Under the pieces are notes generated by a model. It was not told the DNA's origin, did no database searches, and worked only from the letters and a program-made list of their open reading frames with translations. A stretch of DNA of 64,000 bases from Phycisphaerales bacterium. GTDB taxonomy: Bacteria > Planctomycetota > Phycisphaerae > Phycisphaerales > SM1A02. Each line of letters begins with the position of its first letter. Position 1 is the first letter of the stretch. Made by a program: the position numbers and the translations under genes. Location of the stretch: NCBI GenBank assembly GCA_028278245.1, contig JANQEQ010000173.1, forward strand, positions 1 through 64,000. Reading direction: 5' to 3'. Below are positions 26,332 through 35,531 of this stretch, piece after piece.

Positions 26332-28890
26332 ATGTCACCACAACACCGATGGATCACCACCACATTACTGACTTGCTCGCTCGCCGCCCTGGCGTTCCTG
26401 GCCGGTGCCGGCAAGCCGGCGGACAACGCCACGCAAGCCACGATTGACAACACCAGCACGAAATTGACGAACTCAATGATGACGCTCATCCAGGAGCAGC
26501 GAGGACCGTATCGGGCTTGGGTGTTCTTTGCTGACAAGGGCCTGTATTCACCGCGAGACTTCGAACAGGCGATTGCGACCGTCGAGGACGGATACAACCA
26601 GCGCGCCGTTGAACGCCGTCGACTGCGCGGTGCCAACGCCGCCCGCGGTGGATACCTGTTCGACGCGCGCGACCTGCCACTCGTTGAAGCATACGTTCAG
26701 GCTGTCACCGACACCGGCGCCGCTTTGCGCGTGCAGAGCACTTGGCTGAACGCGGTGAGTGTGGAGGCAAGCAAGGCTCAGATCGACGTCATCGCGTCCC
26801 TGCCGTTTGTGAGCAAGGTGCAACCGGTGGCGCGATGGACGCACAACCACCCGGTGGACATGAAACGACATACCGGCCGAGTCGATGCACCGTACGGCCC
26901 GCCTTTCCCTATTGATTACGGCCTTTCGACCGACCAGCTTCAGCAGATCAACCTCATCAATCTGCACAATCTTGGATATACCGGCGAAGGCGTTATCGTC
27001 GGCGTGCTCGACACGGGTTTCCTCTATACGCATAACGCGTTCAACCAGTCGGGTCACGAAATCGATGTTGTCGCTCAATATGACTTCGTCGACGACGATG
27101 AGATTCCGGAGCACGACAGCAGCGACTGGTCGCGCCACGGCACGCTGATCCTGGGCACACTGGCTGCGTATCAGCCGGGCGACCTCGTCGGCGGCGCATT
27201 CGAAGCTTCGTACATCCTCTGCAAGACCGAGGACACCTCGCAGGAAGATCCGGTCGAGGAAGACTACTACGTCGCGGGTCTTCAGTTCATTGAGGCCAAC
27301 GGCGGTGACATGGCAACCTCTTCTCTTGGTTACATCGACTGGTACACGCAGAACGATCTCGACGGTGAGACGGCCGTGACGACTGTCGCGGTCAACGCCG
27401 CTACCGAAGCCGGTATGCACATATGCACAGCGGCAGGTAACGAGGGGCACGACTCGAACCCCAACACATCGCATCTCATCGCGCCAGCCGACGCGTTCCA
27501 GGTTATTACCTGCGGCGCGGTCTCCAGTGAAGGCAGCATCGTCGGCTTCAGCTCCGACGGTCCCACCGCGGATGGGCGAGTGAAGCCCGAGGTGCTGGCC
27601 CGCGGCGCCGACACGTGGACCACCGATCCCTACAACGACACCAACTTTAGTACGGCCAGCGGCACTTCGCTCTCGACTCCGCTCGTGGCGGGTGTCGTGG
27701 CGTGCATGATCCAGGCTCATCCGGACTGGACACCCGACATGATGCGCGATGCTCTGTTTACCACCGCCGATTACTACATTGAGCATGGCACGCACGATCC
27801 GCTGTACGTACTCGGTTACGGCATACTCAGCGCCTACGACGCGCATGTCAGTGCCAGCGACATGGCGGTCAGCCCGTCGGCGGATTTCTATTCGCAAGGC
27901 CCCAACGGCGGTCCGTTTACTCCTGCGAGCAAGACCTACACCATTCTCAACCAACTTGACGTGCCGATGGTGTGGTCCGCATCGGAGACCGCGGACTGGA
28001 TCGATCTGGACAACACGGGTGGCATGCTCAATCCCGGTGAGAGCATCGAAGTGACCGTCTGGGTCAACGATCTTCCGAACAATTACGCCAACGGGTACTA
28101 CGAGAACCTCGTGGAGTTCATCAACCACACGACCCATGACGGCGACACCACGCGCATCGTCGGACTGACTGTCGGTGAGCCCGAGCTCATGCACATGTTC
28201 AACTTCGACACGAATCCGGGCTGGACCACGGAAGGCGAGTGGGCGTTCGGTCAACCAACGGGCGGCGGCGGCAACTCGTACGGCAATCCCGATCCGACCA
28301 GCGGCGCCACGGGCGTGAACGTCTTCGGTATCAACCTGTTCGGTGACTATTCACTCAACGTCGGCGGCCCTTACTACCTGACTTCAAGCGCGGTGGACTG
28401 CTCGGATATGTACGACGTCAGCCTGCGCTTCCAGCGATGGCTCAACAGCGACTATGAACCGTTTGTCTACCAGACGATCGACATCTCGACGGACGGCGTC
28501 AATTGGACCCCGATCTGGAACAACGGCGGAGACGAGATCGCCGAGTTCGGATGGTCGCAGCAGACCTACGACATTGCTACCTACGCCGACGGCGAGGTGA
28601 CCGTGTACTTCAGATGGGGTCACGAGATCGGCCAGACCGGCGCCTGGGCCTACTCCGGCTGGAACATCGATGACGTCGAGATCTGGGGTATCGTTGCATC
28701 ATCCGATTGCGTCGGTGACCTGACCGGTGATGACGTGGTCAATATCGACGACATCTTTGCCGTGCTGGGTCTCTGGGGCGATTGTGTCGATCCTTGCCCG
28801 CCGTACTGCACCGGAGATCTGACTGAAGATTGCACCGTCAACATCGACGACATCTTCGCGATCCTCGGTCAATGGGGGCCGTGTGATTGA
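26332..28890 (+). CDS. Secreted S8 (subtilisin-like) serine peptidase with dockerin (second copy)
   Basis: AAAGAGGAATGTG precedes ATG 26332, which starts a signal peptide; the open frame upstream has no start signal. A propeptide-like region covers about residues 45-165. The catalytic residues are Asp227 in VGVLDTGF, His269 in SRHGTLILGT and Ser446 in ASGTSLSTP. A BACON-like segment (about 510-615) and a jelly roll (about 620-785) closely match the C1 peptidase at 15608, so different proteases share the same accessory modules. The dockerin starts at residue 793. The gene looks richer in G+C at third positions than its neighbours. Confidence 0.93.
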   Translation: MSPQHRWITTTLLTCSLAALAFLAGAGKPADNATQATIDNTSTKLTNSMMTLIQEQRGPYRAWVFFADKGLYSPRDFEQAIATVEDGYNQRAVERRRLRGANAARGGYLFDARDLPLVEAYVQAVTDTGAALRVQSTWLNAVSVEASKAQIDVIASLPFVSKVQPVARWTHNHPVDMKRHTGRVDAPYGPPFPIDYGLSTDQLQQINLINLHNLGYTGEGVIVGVLDTGFLYTHNAFNQSGHEIDVVAQYDFVDDDEIPEHDSSDWSRHGTLILGTLAAYQPGDLVGGAFEASYILCKTEDTSQEDPVEEDYYVAGLQFIEANGGDMATSSLGYIDWYTQNDLDGETAVTTVAVNAATEAGMHICTAAGNEGHDSNPNTSHLIAPADAFQVITCGAVSSEGSIVGFSSDGPTADGRVKPEVLARGADTWTTDPYNDTNFSTASGTSLSTPLVAGVVACMIQAHPDWTPDMMRDALFTTADYYIEHGTHDPLYVLGYGILSAYDAHVSASDMAVSPSADFYSQGPNGGPFTPASKTYTILNQLDVPMVWSASETADWIDLDNTGGMLNPGESIEVTVWVNDLPNNYANGYYENLVEFINHTTHDGDTTRIVGLTVGEPELMHMFNFDTNPGWTTEGEWAFGQPTGGGGNSYGNPDPTSGATGVNVFGINLFGDYSLNVGGPYYLTSSAVDCSDMYDVSLRFQRWLNSDYEPFVYQTIDISTDGVNWTPIWNNGGDEIAEFGWSQQTYDIATYADGEVTVYFRWGHEIGQTGAWAYSGWNIDDVEIWGIVASSDCVGDLTGDDVVNIDDIFAVLGLWGDCVDPCPPYCTGDLTEDCTVNIDDIFAILGQWGPCD

Positions 28891-28893
28891 ATT

Positions 28894-28918
28894 GGTGGCA
28901 CCGTTCTCCGATCGGTGA
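28894..28918 (+). repeat. GGTGGCACC...CGGTGA repeat after dockerin gene (copy 2)
   Basis: It begins three bases after the stop codon. Compared with 24650 the inner part is ACCGTTCTCCGATCGGT, with changes on both sides that partly keep pairing. Confidence 0.6.
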
Positions 28919-28932
28919 GATAGAATTCAACG

Positions 28933-28960
28933 AGCACCGCAGGCAACAGCGGTGCTTTTT
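28933..28960 (+). terminator. Terminator after the second S8 peptidase
   Basis: An 8-bp stem AGCACCGC/GCGGTGCT with loop AGGCAACA runs into TTTT. Confidence 0.8.
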
Positions 28961-29115
28961 AATGCAGTTACCACCACTTGTTGATCCACATCAATACAGT
29001 ACAAGCTTGCCAGAGTGGTAAGTTATGCTTCCCGTGCCGTGATACCACGGTCAATTTCTGCGATGATAGATACATAATCCGAATCTCGACGCCGAACCGT
29101 TATGGAGAATAAACC

Positions 29116-31629
29116 GTGCGACATCGCGTGCATTTATCATTTGTTCTGGGATCGCTGATTGGCTTGTTCATCACCTGCTGCGTGCAGGCTCAGGATAACA
29201 TTGACGAAATCGTCATGAAGGAAGCGCTGCTGCTTCCCAAAGTAGGCAGTTACGGCAGGCGGCCGCTACATCAGGATCCGATCGAAAAAGAGATCGTTGC
29301 GGGTATCTGGATCCCCCCTCACACTGACGACGAAGTCGTGGCAGTTGATGGCTCCACACGCCAGTGGAAAACTGAGAAGGTAAAGGGGGATGGTTGGGTG
29401 AGGGATAATGCACTGGTAGGCGGTTATGCATACTGGGCGGTTGAATCGAAAACAGAACGCGTCATGTTGCTTCAGGCGGCCGGGCATCGCATGGTTTATG
29501 TCAATAACGTACCGCGTGCTGGCGATGTATATTCAACCGGTTGGACTACCCTTCCGGTCAAGCTCAAACCGGGTGTTAACCACTTTCTGTTTCACGTTTC
29601 ACGCGGTCGAGTGCGCGCTCAATTAACTTCGATTGAACCGGGCGTGTATTTTCACCTGCGCGATCTGACATTGCCTGACCTTGTGGCAGGTGAGCCGTGG
29701 GGTGTGCAGGGGGGGATCATTCTCATCAACGCGACCGACCAGGCGTTACACGATCTCTGGTTGCAATGCAGCGGTTCGGGCTTGCCGATCCATAAAACTC
29801 CTTTACCGACGCTCGCTCCGATGACTATTCGGAAAGTCCCCTTCTGGTTCGGCGGAGCAGTTGAACCACTCACGCGATTCGTCTCGGTCAATCTGGAACT
29901 GGGCATGACGGAACAGGGCGTTGCCCATGTCATCGACACCACCTCGCTTGATGTTCCAGTCAGATTGAAGAGCGAAACTCATCGGCGAACATTCATCAGC
30001 GACATCGACGGCAGCGTACAGTATTACGCTGTGACCCCGATGAAGGAAGATGCTGATGCGCAGCCTCAGGAGCAACCGGCATTGATCCTGACATTGCATG
30101 GCGCGGGGGTTGAAGCGATCGGACAGGCGCGCGTGTACGAATCCAAATCCTGGGCGCACGTTGTCGCGCCGACGAATCGTCGGCCGTACGGCTTTGACTG
30201 GGAAGAATGGGGGCGCTGGGATGCAATGGAAGTGCTCGAATTGAATCAACGACGGTTGAAAACCGATCCCCGCCGTACTTATCTCACCGGTCATTCGATG
30301 GGTGGGCATGGTGTCTGGCAGGTGGGGGCGACTCTGCCGGATCGGTTTGCTGCGATCGGTCCCAGCGCAGGCTGGATCACCTTCTGGTCCTACACCGGTG
30401 CGCCGCGTTACGAAGATCCAACTCCGGTGGAACAGATGTTGAACCGCGCTGCCAATCCCAGCGATACCCTGGCCCTGACTGACAATTACCGGGAACACGG
30501 TATCTACGTCTTACACGGCGAGAAGGATGACAACGTTCCGATCACCGAAGCGTATCTCATGATGGATCATCTGGGCGACTCGCACGATGATCTTGTGTTT
30601 CATGCCGAGCCTGATGCGGGTCACTGGTGGGGGAACCGTTGTTGCGATTGGCCCCCCATGATGGAGTTCCTGCGTCAGCATGTGCAGCCGGAACCGCAGG
30701 ACATCACGCATGTTGAGTTTGTCACCGCCAATCCGGAGGTTTCACCGAAAGCGCACTGGATCGGAATCGAAACGCAATTCGTTCACAATGAATTCAGTCG
30801 TATTGCTGCTGATCTGGACAGGGCCAATCGGCGCTACACCATCACCACGGAAAATGTTGCGCAATTGACGCTCAGCCTCGCACTTCTCTCGCCCGACGAT
30901 CCTGTGCAACTAGTCGTCGATGGGCAGGATCTTGGAGCCGTCGACTGGCCCCGATCATTTGGGCGCTTGTGGTTGAAGCAGAATCTCCAGGACAGTCAAA
31001 TGACCGGCACCTGGCAGGTGATGGACGGCCCCTCACCGTACGACCAAAAAGGTTCCCATCGTTATGGACCGTTCAAGCATGCCTTCAATCATCGGATGGT
31101 GTTTGTCTATGGTACTCAGGGCACGCAGGAAGAAAACGAATGGGCGTATGCCAAGGCCCGCTTCGATGCTGAAACGTTCTGGTATCGAGGAAATGGGGCA
31201 GTCGATATCGTGTCCGACCAGGAATTTGATCACCGCCAGGATCCTGATCGGGGAGTCATCCTGTACGGTAACGCCGACACCAACAGCCTGTGGTCCACGC
31301 TGCTTCCCACCTGCCCCATGCAGGTTAAGCGAGGTGAGATTATGCTCGGCGATCGTAGAATCCAGAGTGATGACCTGGGCTGCCTGTTTATCTATCCCCG
31401 TCCCGACAGCCGCGCCGCGTCAGTAGGTGTGATCAGCGGCACCGGGCCTGCGGGGATGCGTCTGACAGACCGCATGCCGACCTTTCTTGCCGGCGTTCAC
31501 TACCCTGATTATCTCATCGTTGGCCCGGAAGTGCTCACCGATGACAGCAAGGGCGTTCGTGTGACCGGTTATTGGAGTGCAGATTGGATGATGGATGAAG
31601 CGCAACAGGCGTGGCACATCCCGGAATAA
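29116..31629 (+). CDS. Secreted prolyl-oligopeptidase-like alpha/beta hydrolase
   Basis: The start is GTG 29116 after TGGAGAATAAACC; a signal peptide ends near CVQAQD. The first 280 residues are beta-rich and unassigned. The alpha/beta hydrolase region spans about 310-520 with the nucleophile near Ser392 in GHSMGGHG, an acid in HGEKDDNVP (about 475) and a His in PDAGHWWG (about 504). This is a peptidase/esterase S9-like triad. Residues 540-837 form a further region of unknown type. No dockerin is present, so it may reach the periplasm by signal peptide alone. The native substrate is not deducible. Confidence 0.82.
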   Translation: MRHRVHLSFVLGSLIGLFITCCVQAQDNIDEIVMKEALLLPKVGSYGRRPLHQDPIEKEIVAGIWIPPHTDDEVVAVDGSTRQWKTEKVKGDGWVRDNALVGGYAYWAVESKTERVMLLQAAGHRMVYVNNVPRAGDVYSTGWTTLPVKLKPGVNHFLFHVSRGRVRAQLTSIEPGVYFHLRDLTLPDLVAGEPWGVQGGIILINATDQALHDLWLQCSGSGLPIHKTPLPTLAPMTIRKVPFWFGGAVEPLTRFVSVNLELGMTEQGVAHVIDTTSLDVPVRLKSETHRRTFISDIDGSVQYYAVTPMKEDADAQPQEQPALILTLHGAGVEAIGQARVYESKSWAHVVAPTNRRPYGFDWEEWGRWDAMEVLELNQRRLKTDPRRTYLTGHSMGGHGVWQVGATLPDRFAAIGPSAGWITFWSYTGAPRYEDPTPVEQMLNRAANPSDTLALTDNYREHGIYVLHGEKDDNVPITEAYLMMDHLGDSHDDLVFHAEPDAGHWWGNRCCDWPPMMEFLRQHVQPEPQDITHVEFVTANPEVSPKAHWIGIETQFVHNEFSRIAADLDRANRRYTITTENVAQLTLSLALLSPDDPVQLVVDGQDLGAVDWPRSFGRLWLKQNLQDSQMTGTWQVMDGPSPYDQKGSHRYGPFKHAFNHRMVFVYGTQGTQEENEWAYAKARFDAETFWYRGNGAVDIVSDQEFDHRQDPDRGVILYGNADTNSLWSTLLPTCPMQVKRGEIMLGDRRIQSDDLGCLFIYPRPDSRAASVGVISGTGPAGMRLTDRMPTFLAGVHYPDYLIVGPEVLTDDSKGVRVTGYWSADWMMDEAQQAWHIPE

Positions 31630-31661
31630 ACACCAGGTGTGCGCACACTGATCCTGCGAGG

Positions 31662-32396
31662 TTATTTAACGCCCGATGCCAGGCATTCCTGTTTCCACGT
31701 TGCCGCATCCGTCACATAAGAATTGACGTTCTTGGGCATGGCAAGGCGTAGTGTGGCTGGATTGTTGATCGGGATTTCACCGGATACTTCATGTACCCCT
31801 GTTTTGAATGCAGCGCCTCCCCAATCCACCATCAGTGTGCCGCACGGGATCCCAGCATGTTTGCGCAATCGGCTCCCATGACTGCGGGGATAATAACTCG
31901 CTGCCGCAAGATACACTTCGATCACTTCACCCTGCAGATGTTCCGGTACTGCGATCGGTTGATGGATAACACCGAAGTCTCCCCCGCCCGCCTTGAATGT
32001 AAAATGTACATCGCACACCCCCGGTTTGATAATGAAACTGTCCACCGGCGGACGAAGGTGTACGATCGTCTGGCAGGGATTTTCAAAACGATTCTGGTAA
32101 TAGACGCAGAGTTCCGCCTGCCCGTTGCGCACCCGGATCGTGGGCATGAACGACAAACCCTCCACGCCGTAGTACATGTCACCGACCTGCTCGCTGAGAT
32201 GATTCGGTAGCTTGTCCTCAAAACCCAGCGCATAAACCAGCCACCCCGCCAATCCCACCGCGATGATTGTTGACAGGATTCGCTGCACCACGATGAGCGG
32301 TGCGTCCGGGGAGATGATGTGGAACCATGCGGCAAAAGCCCACAGGGCAGCAGCGACCGCCACAATAATCAGAATAAAATTGCGTTTTTCATGCAT
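31662..32396 (-). CDS. Hypothetical membrane protein with two N-terminal membrane spans
   Basis: The likely start is ATG at 32396 (MHEKRNF), with GAGGTGGTG upstream; the frame extends three codons further to a GTG. Two hydrophobic segments (about 5-25 and 37-57) are followed by a soluble beta-rich region of about 180 residues (VRNGQAELCVYYQNRF, CDVHFTFKAGGG). No family was recognised. The C terminus is converging with the hydrolase gene at 29116, 32 bases apart. Confidence 0.65.
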   Translation of the reverse strand: MHEKRNFILIIVAVAAALWAFAAWFHIISPDAPLIVVQRILSTIIAVGLAGWLVYALGFEDKLPNHLSEQVGDMYYGVEGLSFMPTIRVRNGQAELCVYYQNRFENPCQTIVHLRPPVDSFIIKPGVCDVHFTFKAGGGDFGVIHQPIAVPEHLQGEVIEVYLAAASYYPRSHGSRLRKHAGIPCGTLMVDWGGAAFKTGVHEVSGEIPINNPATLRLAMPKNVNSYVTDAATWKQECLASGVK

Positions 32397-32620
32397 CAGC
32401 ACCACCTCAGCAGGTCAGTGTTGGCAGAATCAGGTTGTCGGAAAAAGAGGCACACTTTTTATGAATCCTCGACCATTCCTGTACTAGTATCCTCTGTAGC
32501 AGAATCGTTGCCAACTCTCCTTGAGAGCTATTATCGGATGATTCTCGTATTTGGGCCGAGTGTTTCCGGGAATCTTGAGTCCCCGGTTTGCTTGTTTCTG
32601 ATGGATGAAGGACCACCAGT

Positions 32621-33217
32621 ATGGATTTTGATACCCCGCCCGTCGAGCCGATTTCCCTTATTCAGTCATGGCTGGATCTGGCGATTGAAGCCGAATATCC
32701 CAATCCCACCACCATGACCCTGGCCACAGTCGATTCCGATGGCAATCCCTCCGCCCGAATCGTCCTTCTCAAAGCCCTGGATGAGCGGGGTATCGTGTTC
32801 TACACGAATTACAACAGCCGCAAGAGCCGAGCTATCGACGCACATCCCCGAGCGGCACTGGTCTTTCATTGGGATTTCCTTACCCGACAGATCGTCGTTG
32901 AAGGTGCGGTGACGAAGATCACGGCGGAAGAATCCGATGACTATTTTGCATCTCGTCCCCGGGCAAGTCAGATCGGCGCGTGGGCGAGCCAGCAATCCGA
33001 GCCGGTACCCGATCGTGCCACCCTCGATGCCGCCTTCACGAAATATGAAGAGGAATATGACGGCATTACAATCCCCCGGCCACCACATTGGGGCGGTTAT
33101 CGCGTCAGCCTCGATCGGGTGGAATTCTGGCTCGGGCGACCATTCCGCCTTCACGACCGAATCGTCTATACCCCGGATGAGAAAGGCGGCTGGAAGATCC
33201 AACGCCTGTATCCGTGA
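32621..33217 (+). CDS. pdxH: Pyridoxamine 5'-phosphate oxidase
   Basis: The 198-residue protein has the PdxH hallmarks: N-terminal NPTTMTLATVDSDGNPSARIVLLK, FYTNYNSRKSR with FMN contacts, ASRPRASQIGAWAS, and the signature RPPHWGGYRVS with GRPFRLHDRI near the end. The C terminus is RLYP rather than the common RLAP. The enzyme oxidises pyridoxine/pyridoxamine phosphate to pyridoxal phosphate using FMN and oxygen. GAAGGACCACC precedes ATG 32621. The neighbouring genes are not in the pathway, so it is probably its own transcription unit. Confidence 0.96.
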   Translation: MDFDTPPVEPISLIQSWLDLAIEAEYPNPTTMTLATVDSDGNPSARIVLLKALDERGIVFYTNYNSRKSRAIDAHPRAALVFHWDFLTRQIVVEGAVTKITAEESDDYFASRPRASQIGAWASQQSEPVPDRATLDAAFTKYEEEYDGITIPRPPHWGGYRVSLDRVEFWLGRPFRLHDRIVYTPDEKGGWKIQRLYP

Positions 33218-33373
33218 TCCCCCACACTACAACATATCCGCGTCTTCACTTCACTCAGACGCGGCTTCCCATCTTATCAACGCAGAAATTCGTAAGCCGG
33301 ATCTGACGAGTTTACGAGGAAGATCCGGATCATAATCGTTGATTGTGTCGTGATTCCTCAGCGAGCAATGTTC

Positions 33374-33946
33374 TTATTCTGTGGGGGTTGTGTGGGGGGG
33401 GCCGAAGCGGTTTTCGAGGAGTGTGACGGTAAAGCCGCCATCATGTGGACCGGTGGTTATGCCGTCGATGAGGTAGATCCAGTCAGCCAGTTCTTCTGAG
33501 GGAAAGCCCACGCGTTCGTTTTGTGTTTTCCCGCAAGCAAGTTGAGTTACCGGCGCGGAAGCCAGTGTGCCTTCGATGCGGTAAGGCGACCAGTGATCGG
33601 GAATGATCCACACAAATTCAACGCGGTTATCTTCAGTCTCAGCCGCCCACTTGATTGCCCAGTGATGTCGCATCTCCAGGGGAGTTCTTTCCCAGCGTAT
33701 GCGTGCATCTTCTGCGGAGGCCCGTGCTTGTTCGATCGCTTCCTGCAATTCGGGATCATCTTCGCCGATGGTCAGTGCGACCACTGCTTCTCCATTGATT
33801 TCCTCCCATCGAGATGGTGGAGGCGCGGGAATCGTGACCGCCTGAGTAGCTTCTGATGGCGAGGTAGATGTATCTTCACAGCCAACTGTTACAACGAGCG
33901 GACATAAGAGGATGGCGTGACACATGATGTTGTTTTGTCTGTTCAT
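33374..33946 (-). CDS. DUF2314-like lipoprotein
   Basis: The most likely start is ATG 33946 (MNRQNN), giving a signal peptide that ends in a lipobox VTVGC at residue 23; upstream ATG 33961 is possible, and no clear ribosome site decides. After a Thr/Ser/Pro-rich linker, residues 45-185 fit DUF2314 (YegJ-like): an acidic DDPELQEAIEQARAS, a VEFVWIIPDHW core, and PSEELADWIYLIDG. Members of this family have no assigned activity. It runs on the same strand as the NYN gene upstream (50 bases) and may be co-transcribed. Confidence 0.65.
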   Translation of the reverse strand: MNRQNNIMCHAILLCPLVVTVGCEDTSTSPSEATQAVTIPAPPPSRWEEINGEAVVALTIGEDDPELQEAIEQARASAEDARIRWERTPLEMRHHWAIKWAAETEDNRVEFVWIIPDHWSPYRIEGTLASAPVTQLACGKTQNERVGFPSEELADWIYLIDGITTGPHDGGFTVTLLENRFGPPHTTPTE

Positions 33947-33996
33947 TGCAATTGATGACATTTTACTAATCAGAACCGCAAATACCATTCGTAGCT

Positions 33997-34887
33997 TTAT
34001 CCATTTGTGTCTGTTTCATCATCCAATAAACGTTCCGCTTCACTGATGATGCGATCTGTAAACAGCAAACCATCATCATCAACTTCATCTTCATTATCAC
34101 TCCCTTCCTCCTCCGGAGCGTTGGGCGACTCTTCTACTGCCTCATCGGTGGCACGTTTTGTATCGGAAGGTTCCGAGGAGATCATTGCCCGTGCTTCGTG
34201 GATCATGTCCGCAGGCAGGATCGGTTCGCGCTTTTTGGGGGGAGCCGGTTTCGGTTCATCGGTTTCTTGTGGGGCCTCTTCATCATCTCCTGGAGAAGAG
34301 GGAGATTCAGAGCGTGGGTATTGTGTGGGGGAGCTGTGGGGGGGGTGTAGGGGAGGGGGGAGTAGCTCTTCCAGATCTTCATCAGTTGGTTGGACATCCT
34401 CCGGAGGAGGTGCGTTTGGATCCAGTTGAAACAGCTTGGCCCAGAGTCCGACCTGAGATTCCTTGAGCGGTACGTCCGGCTTGGTTTGATCCGGTAGCTG
34501 ACTATCAGGTGACTGGGCATCGGCAGCCAGATTTGCCAGAAACTCACCCGATGACAGGACTTTGCAGCGACGTTTAGCTGCAGCCCGTTGAATCTCCCGG
34601 TCTGAGGAGACCACGATGAGTCGGCGAGGCGAGCTGGATTGCTGGACCTGATGGGTAATCAGGTCATCAGCACTACGCTTGATCCCGGAGTAATGGATTT
34701 TGATGCCATCGCGGGGTCGGGGTGCATTGGGCGGTTTTTCTCCATCACAGACCAGGATGGTTTTTTCCCGGCGATATCGGCTGCGCAGGATCAGATCCAT
34801 CAAGTCATCAATCCCCAGACCGGCCAGATCCGGCGGCAGCACACCGACCACGTGCAGAAGGTTGTAGGTGTCTATGATCAGGGGCAT
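33997..34887 (-). CDS. NYN domain (YacP-like) RNase-type protein with acidic tail
   Basis: Residues 1-125 form a PIN-like NYN domain: MPLIIDTYNLLHVVG with the first acidic residue, LVCDGEKPP, and IVVSSDREIQRAA with the last acidic residue. These are the YacP-like family features, which in other bacteria are linked to RNA cleavage with divalent metal. Residues 150-296 form a low-complexity acidic and Pro/Ser-rich tail (EEEGSDNEDEVDDDGL) typical of protein-protein contact. The ATG at 34887 was used; a TTG 18 bases upstream is possible. Neither has a strong ribosome site. Confidence 0.72.
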   Translation of the reverse strand: MPLIIDTYNLLHVVGVLPPDLAGLGIDDLMDLILRSRYRREKTILVCDGEKPPNAPRPRDGIKIHYSGIKRSADDLITHQVQQSSSPRRLIVVSSDREIQRAAAKRRCKVLSSGEFLANLAADAQSPDSQLPDQTKPDVPLKESQVGLWAKLFQLDPNAPPPEDVQPTDEDLEELLPPPLHPPHSSPTQYPRSESPSSPGDDEEAPQETDEPKPAPPKKREPILPADMIHEARAMISSEPSDTKRATDEAVEESPNAPEEEGSDNEDEVDDDGLLFTDRIISEAERLLDDETDTNG

Positions 34888-35033
34888 AGGTTGGAGTCCA
34901 GCCAATCATAAGCCGGGGGTGATTATCAGGGGGTAGATCTTGAGAAAACGTGCCGAATTCCAGGGTATGACTTGTCAAATCACCTTGAGTGTGCTTCAAT
35001 GCGAGGCTCGACTCAGCAAGGGAAGTATTGTCT

Positions 35034-35297
35034 ATGGCTATTCGTATCAAAGCCCGTCAGAATGAAAGTGTTGGCCAGATGCTCCGCCGGTTCAAGAAAC
35101 TGTGCGAAAAAGAGGGTCTGACCAAGGATATCAAGCGCCGTCAGTACTTTGAAAAGCCTTCTGAGCGACGCCGACGTGCTCAGCGCAAGAGCGTTCAGCG
35201 TGCCACCCGGATTCCCATCCAACGTACCAGCAGCACCAACCGGTCCGGGCCGAGCAGCGGTCCCCCCAGCGGTCCTTCCCGAGGTCCACGCCGCTGA
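35034..35297 (+). CDS. rpsU: 30S ribosomal protein S21
   Basis: ATG 35034 follows AAGGGAAG. The first 60 residues match S21: MAIRIKARQNESVGQMLRRF, KKLCEKEGLTKDIKRRQYFEK, then RRRRAQRKSVQR. The small subunit protein joins the 30S subunit near the anti-Shine-Dalgarno helix. The last 25 residues are an unusual Ser/Gly/Pro/Arg tail (TNRSGPSSGPPSGPSRGPRR), lengthening it to 87 residues against about 65-71 in most bacteria. Confidence 0.95.
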   Translation: MAIRIKARQNESVGQMLRRFKKLCEKEGLTKDIKRRQYFEKPSERRRRAQRKSVQRATRIPIQRTSSTNRSGPSSGPPSGPSRGPRR

Positions 35298-35329
35298 TTT
35301 TCGCTTCATATCTCGTTCTCCCCGCCATT

Positions 35330-35356
35330 AAGCCGGCAGTTTCCTGCCCCGGCTGT
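35330..35356 (+). terminator. Possible terminator hairpin after rpsU
   Basis: AGCCGGCAG and CTGCCCCGGCT pair with a small bulge around TTTC. No T-run follows, so it is a weak candidate. Confidence 0.35.
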
Positions 35357-35399
35357 AGTTGATGATGGATCCACAGGCCCATTATCTTCTGCCTTCCCC

Positions 35400-35431
35400 T
35401 ATAATGTCCGCCTTTACGGGACTCACCTCCC
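35400..35431 (+). promoter_or_regulatory. Promoter candidate and leader hairpin before hppA
   Basis: A perfect TATAAT lies at 35400-35405 without a good -35 hexamer. It is followed by a hairpin ACGGGA-CTCACC-TCCCGT at 35414-35431 in the probable leader. Confidence 0.4.
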
Positions 35432-35531
35432 GTTCATGTCATGCAGAAATTCTATTGTGGTTGCAATCCAACCTTCATCGTGATGAGTTTGAACCTTTGA
35501 TTCCCTGACGGGGATGCAGGAGAGACTTGTA

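Noticed and set aside
26548-28254. 568-codon open frame antisense to the second S8 peptidase
   Set aside because: It lies entirely opposite a well-supported coding frame with catalytic motifs; the long open antisense follows from its GC-rich third positions. It has no start signal or recognisable domain.
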